A stretch of DNA of 64,000 bases, from positions 1,798,001 to 1,862,000 of the forward strand of contig CM035306.1 in the NCBI GenBank assembly GCA_002900995.3. Reading direction: 5' to 3'. Every line of letters begins with the position of its first letter. Within the stretch, counting starts at the first letter, position 1. The DNA comes from Ganoderma boninense. Its lineage: Eukaryota; Basidiomycota; Agaricomycetes; Polyporales; Polyporaceae. This document shows positions 63,047 through 64,000 of the stretch, in pieces. A program made the position numbers and the translations under genes. The notes below the pieces were generated by a model. The model did not search any database and had not been told where the DNA came from. It saw only the letters and a list, made by a program, of their open reading frames with translations.

Positions 63047-64000
63047 CTAAAGGGGGAACTGGAACGAGAGCTCTGTCAACTTGTTGAACCCGTCCACGCG
63101 ATAGGTGTCGTTCGTGATGACTAAAGGCGTGTCGTCGTCGTCGTCCACGAATGTCATTTGCTGCCGAGTCTCCGTATCGTACTGAGGCCAGTCGATGAGG
63201 TTTTCCTCGGCGCCGTTCGGGTCGCCATGGTTGACGAAGTGGACCAGATAGTCCGTCATGTCTCCCGGGGCATAGATATTGTTGATGAGGTCTGATCCAT
63301 GGTACTGGAGCGGACGGGACGTCGTAAGTAAAATAAGTTTTCTACAGGGGAGTATACTCACAGCTCCGAGTCTGGGCAGACCAGGCGCACGCTTGCTTAC
63401 TGCAACGATCGATTGATGAGGAATTTGTTCTGCACAAAGCAGCGAACGGAGTACGCACGGAAAGACCATGTGGGCTGTCTATCGTACGTCTGCTCCACAA
63501 AAAAGCGCCTCGGTGCTTGGAACACTAGGTCTCCCTGAATGGCTGCCAAACGCTTGTATTGAGGGGGGATCGCGTATAATATGCCGGTGCCGAAGGGCGA
63601 TCCCTGCGTCGGGTCGTCCGGATAGTCGGTGTCGAACAGATCGCCCACGTCGCTCTCCATGGCACCGTCAATGTAGTTGGAGAGCATGTATGCACGGAAC
63701 GCAGCGTCGTCCCTGGATCCTTCGTGAATGATGGGCAGATATGCAGACAGGAACTCCGCAGACGTACAAGACGGTCAAGGAGTTGATGAGGGAGAAGACT
63801 GTGCCTTCGTCATTCACATTCTGGGAGTGGGTTAACGCACGGAGATAGTGGGGATTAGCGAGGAGAAACCTACCCCAGACACATGAGGGACTGGCGCGAT
63901 GCTGCCATGCAGCACAAGATTCTGAGGCGTGTCGGTCAAGAACCTCCCGTCAACACGGGGCAGCCAGGCGAGACGGAGCGACTACAAGTAATCAGCCATG
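63047..64000 (-). CDS. Type-B carboxylesterase/lipase, 5' part beyond the window
   Basis: Alpha/beta-hydrolase of the carboxylesterase type B family, probably secreted. Visible from the C-terminal half: NVNDEGTVFSLINSLT matches the conserved acidic-residue region (D/N-E-G-T-x-F), LSNYIDGAMESDVGDLFDTD and PDDPTQGSPFGTG follow, and YHGSDLI carries the catalytic histidine. The end reads RVDGFNKLTELSFQFPL, stop at 63047-63049. The segment with the nucleophilic serine lies outside the window, so integrity of the triad cannot be judged. Introns interrupt it near 63340-63400 and around 63760-63900. Substrate unknown. Confidence 0.85.

Overview
This window comes from a basidiomycete fungus, most likely an Agaricomycete. 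Genes are packed tightly on both strands and are broken by many short GT-AG introns of about 50-65 bases. The encoded proteins include fungal families typical of wood- and litter-decaying species: aryl-alcohol-oxidase-type GMC oxidoreductases, FAS1 proteins, Zn2Cys6 regulators and BRE4-type transporters. The exact genus cannot be told from the sequence alone.

Region by region. 1-5.0 kb holds housekeeping genes: a 5'-truncated DDX41-type DEAD-box helicase, an NAD malate dehydrogenase, and a Nudix ADP-sugar hydrolase divergent from it. 5.0-13.1 kb holds a tandem array of three paralogous multi-pass membrane proteins of unknown function, all on the plus strand. 13.6-22.5 kb holds three tandem secreted GMC oxidoreductases, all on the minus strand; the middle copy carries a ~485-bp insertion flanked by a 5-bp duplication. 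22.5-24.2 kb is an accessory gap with a Tc1/mariner-like non-autonomous element and a 0.36-kb tandem duplication. 24.3-37.3 kb returns to conserved genes: an ING-family PHD protein, kinetochore NUF2, a RecQ/Sgs1 helicase and a BRE4/aromatic-acid-exporter-type transporter. A Mutator-like MITE lies between the convergent ING and NUF2 genes. 37.3-42.3 kb is gene-poor, with one weak candidate for a 48-residue spliced protein. 42.3-64 kb holds a Zn2Cys6 factor, a DYRK-family kinase, a mitochondrial PDK/BCKDK-type kinase, proteasome ATPase RPT1, V-ATPase subunit A (VMA1), a proline-rich FAS1 protein, the F1-ATPase chaperone ATP12 and a 5'-truncated type-B carboxylesterase.

Functional links. Three gene pairs share compact divergent promoters of under 300 bp: MDH/Nudix, NUF2/RecQ and RPT1/VMA1. 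The NUF2/RecQ promoter has an MCB-type ACGCGT box and a perfect 12-bp palindrome around CACGTG, which fits cell-cycle control of both genes. The adjacent arrays of unknown membrane proteins and secreted GMC oxidases are the most unusual part of the window. All genes were read by eye; start codons and some splice sites are inferences and are marked where they are weak.
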